Of a DNA stretch of 9,402 bases, positions 7,014 to 9,402 are shown one piece after another. The translations under genes and the position numbers were made by a program. Origin of the DNA: Alphaproteobacteria bacterium (GTDB taxonomy: Bacteria; Pseudomonadota; Alphaproteobacteria; ATCC43930; CGMCC-115725); contig JASHUX010000240.1 in the NCBI GenBank assembly GCA_030039775.1, positions 1 to 9,402 on the forward strand, written 5' to 3'. The notes under the pieces are model-generated. The model did no database searches. It was not told where the DNA came from and saw only the letters and a program-made list of their open reading frames with translations. Position 1 is the stretch's first letter, and every line of letters begins with the position of its first letter.

Positions 7014-8468
7014 TTATTGCCGCGCAAGCGGCGCGGAGTCCGGCGTCAGATATTCCTTCAGCGCCGCGAACGGAATCGTAACATCGAAGGCGCCCTGCGA
7101 ATAGTTGGCGATGCTATAAACCGGGAAATGAACGATCGCGGCGTCGGCGGTGAAGCGCCACGCGCGCGGGTCGGCGACGACGCGCGCGACGTCGTCTTGG
7201 CGCGGCGGCGGCTCACTGCCGAATTGGCCCGCCAGATCCTTCATCGCGAAATCGGTGGCGAATTGCAGCCCGTCCTTGTCCAGCGGAAACAGATCGCCGA
7301 ACCCCATCGACCTGGCCTTCGCCAAATCCCAGTTGATGGAGAATTCGCGCCGATGCTCATGATCGCCGCCGGTATAATCGTCGGTAAGAATCTGCACGCT
7401 GATCAATCGTGCATCGAACCGCGACACGGCGTAGCGACGCCGCGCCGTCAGCGCCGTTCCCGGCGGAAGGCCGGGCGGCACGTAGAGGTGGTCCGGGTCG
7501 ACGCGCTTCGCGTCCTCGGCCAGCGTTTGGGCGACATAGGCGTTGAACGCGGCGGCGCCGGGCCCGCCATCGAGCCACGGCACCGTGTCCGTGTCGACGA
7601 ACAGCGGCTTCGCCCGCATCGCGAAGTGCATGCGCGGCTCCAGCGCGTGGCCGGCCGCTTTTGCCACCGCCGTATTCTCGAACAAGGCGGCACGCTCGGG
7701 ATAGAGATCGGCCAGGCAATCGCGAATGTCGGCGACGTCGTCCGAATGGTCCGGCAACGGGCCGCCCGCGTCGCAGCGCTGCACGATCGAGGCGAACCAC
7801 GCTTGCTGCGCAGCCTTCACCGATGCGAAGCTCGCCGCCGTCTCGGCGGCTTCGAGCCGGCGATAACCGTCGGTCATTGTCCGGTCGAGCCTCGATAGTT
7901 TGAGGTCCAGGCAAATGACCTGACGCGCTGCGTTATCCGCAGTGACACAATCGAAACCGGGCGCGGTGTCGCCGGCCTGGAACGTGCTTGGGTCGCCCTT
8001 GGGCTTGCGCAAGCGATAGATCACGTCGCCGATCGCGAACAGCAGATCGCCGCCATGCGTCCGGTAGTAGTCGCGCGCTGTGCCGTCGCCGCACACGACA
8101 TGCTCGGTCTCGGCCCAGCCCATGAAGCCGAGGACAGAACCCTGCTCGACGAACTTGTCGCGATCGAGCCGCCGGTCGAATACATCCGCCATCGCGGTCT
8201 GACTGCCGACATAGCGCGCGGGCTTGCAGCCAAGCGCCGGCGGGCCGCGCAGATCGCCGTCGTGGAACTCGATGGTCCAGCCGATCAGCGGCGCCTCGCC
8301 GTTCTTAAGGCCGCGTGCCACGGCCCACGGCGCGCGTTCCGCGCCGATCACGCGCCAGAAGCCGAAGAAATCGTTGTCGGGATCGGAACTGCCGTCCTCG
8401 GCGTGCGCCGCATTGGCGAAGGCGGAAAGGATCGCGGCACCGGCCAGAATGCGTCGCCACCACGTCAT
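7014..8468 (-). CDS. Secreted LprI-like/DUF3298-like protein, paralogue A
   Basis: A 484-residue exported protein, signal peptide 1-23 (cut after AAHA). Layout matches the paralogue at 4409-5866: an unknown N-terminal module (about 34-156) beginning GFWRVIGAERAPW, with Cys81 and Cys126 and ending GDVIYRLRKP; an LprI-like module (about 172-258) with FDC (174), QVICLDLKLSRLDR (186), AAQQAWFASIVQRCDA (232) and DCLADLY (251); and a DUF3298-like part (about 278-475) with YTGGDHEH, SINWDLAKARSMGFGDLF (377-394) and PFAALKEYL. Cysteine spacing in the LprI module (12, 46, 19) is identical in both. The frame stays open upstream to 8867, but ATG 8468 is the start: it overlaps the preceding gene's TGA as ATGA, gives a proper signal peptide, and matches the paralogue's length. 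No Shine-Dalgarno is visible, so translation is probably coupled. A role in binding lysozyme or a similar ligand is inferred only. Confidence 0.9.
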   Translation of the reverse strand: MTWWRRILAGAAILSAFANAAHAEDGSSDPDNDFFGFWRVIGAERAPWAVARGLKNGEAPLIGWTIEFHDGDLRGPPALGCKPARYVGSQTAMADVFDRRLDRDKFVEQGSVLGFMGWAETEHVVCGDGTARDYYRTHGGDLLFAIGDVIYRLRKPKGDPSTFQAGDTAPGFDCVTADNAARQVICLDLKLSRLDRTMTDGYRRLEAAETAASFASVKAAQQAWFASIVQRCDAGGPLPDHSDDVADIRDCLADLYPERAALFENTAVAKAAGHALEPRMHFAMRAKPLFVDTDTVPWLDGGPGAAAFNAYVAQTLAEDAKRVDPDHLYVPPGLPPGTALTARRRYAVSRFDARLISVQILTDDYTGGDHEHRREFSINWDLAKARSMGFGDLFPLDKDGLQFATDFAMKDLAGQFGSEPPPRQDDVARVVADPRAWRFTADAAIVHFPVYSIANYSQGAFDVTIPFAALKEYLTPDSAPLARQ

Positions 8469-8995
8469 GGTGGCGGGAGCGGCGGCGGGAGCGGTGCAAT
8501 ATCGCGCGTCCGCAACGTGCAGATGAGGCGACGATTTTCCATGAAGCGTACGACCAGCGGCAGCGGCTTTGGCAGCGCGACCGCCAGATACCATTTCATC
8601 GTCGACGTGGCAGGCGGCGTCGGGATGAAGCGATAGTCGAGCTCCAACCCGCCCGTGCCGAGCGACAGGCGCACGACCTGAAACACGTCGGACGCATCCC
8701 CGGCCCCGATGACATGAGCCACCAGCAACACGGCCTTGAAGTGCCAAAATTCGGGCGGGGGCGCGAACGGCCGGGTGCGGCCCATGGTCGGCGCGGGTTT
8801 CAACACGCGGTCCCAATCCGTCGCCGTGCGGATCACGGCGCAGAACGGCCCGTCCGCCGGCTGCCAATTGGCGACAAAGCTCTGATACGCCGCCGGATCG
8901 AGCCGTTCATAGGGTTGTTCGGCGCCATTAGCCGACACAGCCGCAGTGACCGCCAGCATTGTCGGCGCAACAGCACGGCCGCCGAACCGGCGCAC
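8465..8995 (-). CDS. Small secreted protein of unknown function
   Basis: From GTG 8995 the product is 176 residues: signal peptide with arginine-rich N-region (MRRFGGR) and hydrophobic stretch to about residue 25 (NGA), then a mature part rich in beta-prone sequence (VIRTATDWDRVL, FWHFKAVLLVAHV, GGLELDYRF, KWYLAVALP, LVVRFMENRRLI). The order, a TxxxW segment followed by a VLLV strand and a late F-x-E-N strand, loosely recalls PrcB-type or protease-inhibitor-like domains, but this is a weak impression and I do not assign a family. It ends PLPPPLPPP, and its TGA overlaps the next gene's ATG. GTG 9007 and TTG 9016 are alternative starts; 8995 gives the best signal peptide. It begins 3-24 bases after the EF-G-like stop. 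Probably works in the periplasm with the LprI-like protein coupled to it. Confidence 0.75.
   Translation of the reverse strand: MRRFGGRAVAPTMLAVTAAVSANGAEQPYERLDPAAYQSFVANWQPADGPFCAVIRTATDWDRVLKPAPTMGRTRPFAPPPEFWHFKAVLLVAHVIGAGDASDVFQVVRLSLGTGGLELDYRFIPTPPATSTMKWYLAVALPKPLPLVVRFMENRRLICTLRTRDIAPLPPPLPPP
8472..8495. repeat. Tandem 12-bp repeat encoding PLPP units
   Basis: GGCGGGAGCGGC occurs twice in a row on the plus strand, the second copy differing only in its last base. Read on the minus strand it encodes the proline-rich tail of the small secreted protein, directly before the ATGA junction. It is probably a small slippage duplication. Confidence 0.7.
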
Positions 8996-9019
8996 TGATC
9001 CGTGCACAGCGGGCAATCG

Positions 9020-9402
9020 TTACTGCGCGGCCTGCGCCGCCGAGCGGTCCTGGATCACTTTGTCGGCGAGACGGCCCGTGAGCTCTTGCAAGTGGTCGAA
9101 CTTCTCGGTGTACGTCCCGACGCCCAAGGTAAGCGACCTCAGCTCGACGATGAGATCGTGAAGTTCAGCGCGCGGCAAGTGCGCCGAGACCACGTCCCAC
9201 CCCTCCCATCCGGCTTTGCCGTCGTAGCCGAGGATCTGGCCGCGCCGGCCCGAGATCAGGCGCTGCACCCGCGCGGTGAAGGCGTTGGGCACCGACACCG
9301 CGACGATATGGATCGGCTCCAGCAAAACGGGATCGCATTTCGGCATCGCTTCCTGCATCGCCATGCGGCCCGCCGTCTTGAACGCCATGTCCGACGAATC
9401 GA
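9020..9402 (-). CDS. EF-G-like translation factor, C-terminal part (5' end outside window)
   Basis: The visible 126 residues are the end of domain IV and domain V of an elongation-factor-G-like GTPase. DSSDMAFKTAGRMAMQEA corresponds to the canonical DSSELAFKIAGSMAF segment; it is followed by PVLLEPI, then RRGQILG and the closing ELRSLTLGVGTYTEKFDHL, where standard EF-G has DLRSMTQGRASFSMEFDHY. The divergence in the last helix (TLGVGTYTEKF and the extra LQELTGRLADKVIQ tail) suggests a FusA paralogue of the kind seen beside the main fusA in many alphaproteobacteria rather than the housekeeping copy, but with the GTPase domain out of view this is inference. The reading frame is open to the right edge. 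The gene is read in the same direction as the operon and ends just before the next start, so it may be its first or an earlier member. Confidence 0.88.
   Translation of the reverse strand, partial: DSSDMAFKTAGRMAMQEAMPKCDPVLLEPIHIVAVSVPNAFTARVQRLISGRRGQILGYDGKAGWEGWDVVSAHLPRAELHDLIVELRSLTLGVGTYTEKFDHLQELTGRLADKVIQDRSAAQAAQ

Noticed and set aside
6903..7898. Plus-strand open frame of 331 codons spanning the LLM/LprI-like junction
   Set aside because: It crosses the boundary of two real minus-strand genes and has shadow-like Arg-rich composition.
8469..8867. 133-codon upstream extension of the LprI-like gene at 7014-8468
   Set aside because: It overlaps the small secreted-protein gene in another frame, and it would bury the signal peptide and the ATGA start inside the protein. 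The paralogue has no such extension.

Overview
The window reads as a GC-rich alphaproteobacterial chromosome segment, probably Hyphomicrobiales or a relative. The evidence is the trxB-lysR gene pair, which I know from rhizobia and Brucella (lsrB/vtlR), together with RT0821-type surface-protein motifs and an EF-G paralogue. Nothing points to a phage, transposon, CRISPR array or RNA gene. Family names come from reading motifs by eye; no database was searched.

Layout. Plus strand, left end: thioredoxin reductase (106-1086), then after 6 bases a LysR-type regulator of the LsrB/VtlR type (1093-1992). Converging on it from the minus strand are two small envelope genes: a glycine-zipper lipoprotein (2652-2410) and a secreted protein with an RT0821-like C-terminus (2352-2017). 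An AT-rich gap of about 145 bases (2653-2797) holds a hairpin with a short T run, a candidate terminator for the long operon to its right.

Right two thirds: six minus-strand genes so tightly packed that they look like one operon. In transcription order they are an EF-G-like translation factor (only its C-terminus is in the window), a small secreted protein of unknown function, a periplasmic LprI/DUF3298-like protein (484 aa), an LLM flavin-dependent monooxygenase, a second LprI/DUF3298-like protein (485 aa, paralogue of the first), and a GMC-family FAD oxidoreductase. Two junctions are ATGA stop/start overlaps; the others are gaps of 15, 13 and roughly 3-24 bases.

The two most notable points are these. 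First, the paralogous secreted proteins combine a conserved N-terminal module, a four-cysteine LprI-like module (LprI is a lysozyme inhibitor) and a DUF3298-like module (found in the lysozyme receptor RsiV), which makes them candidate lysozyme-binding envelope proteins. Second, the GMC gene has what looks like a single extra base just after its coupled ATG start, so the expected N-terminus is out of frame and the gene can be read only from a downstream TTG.
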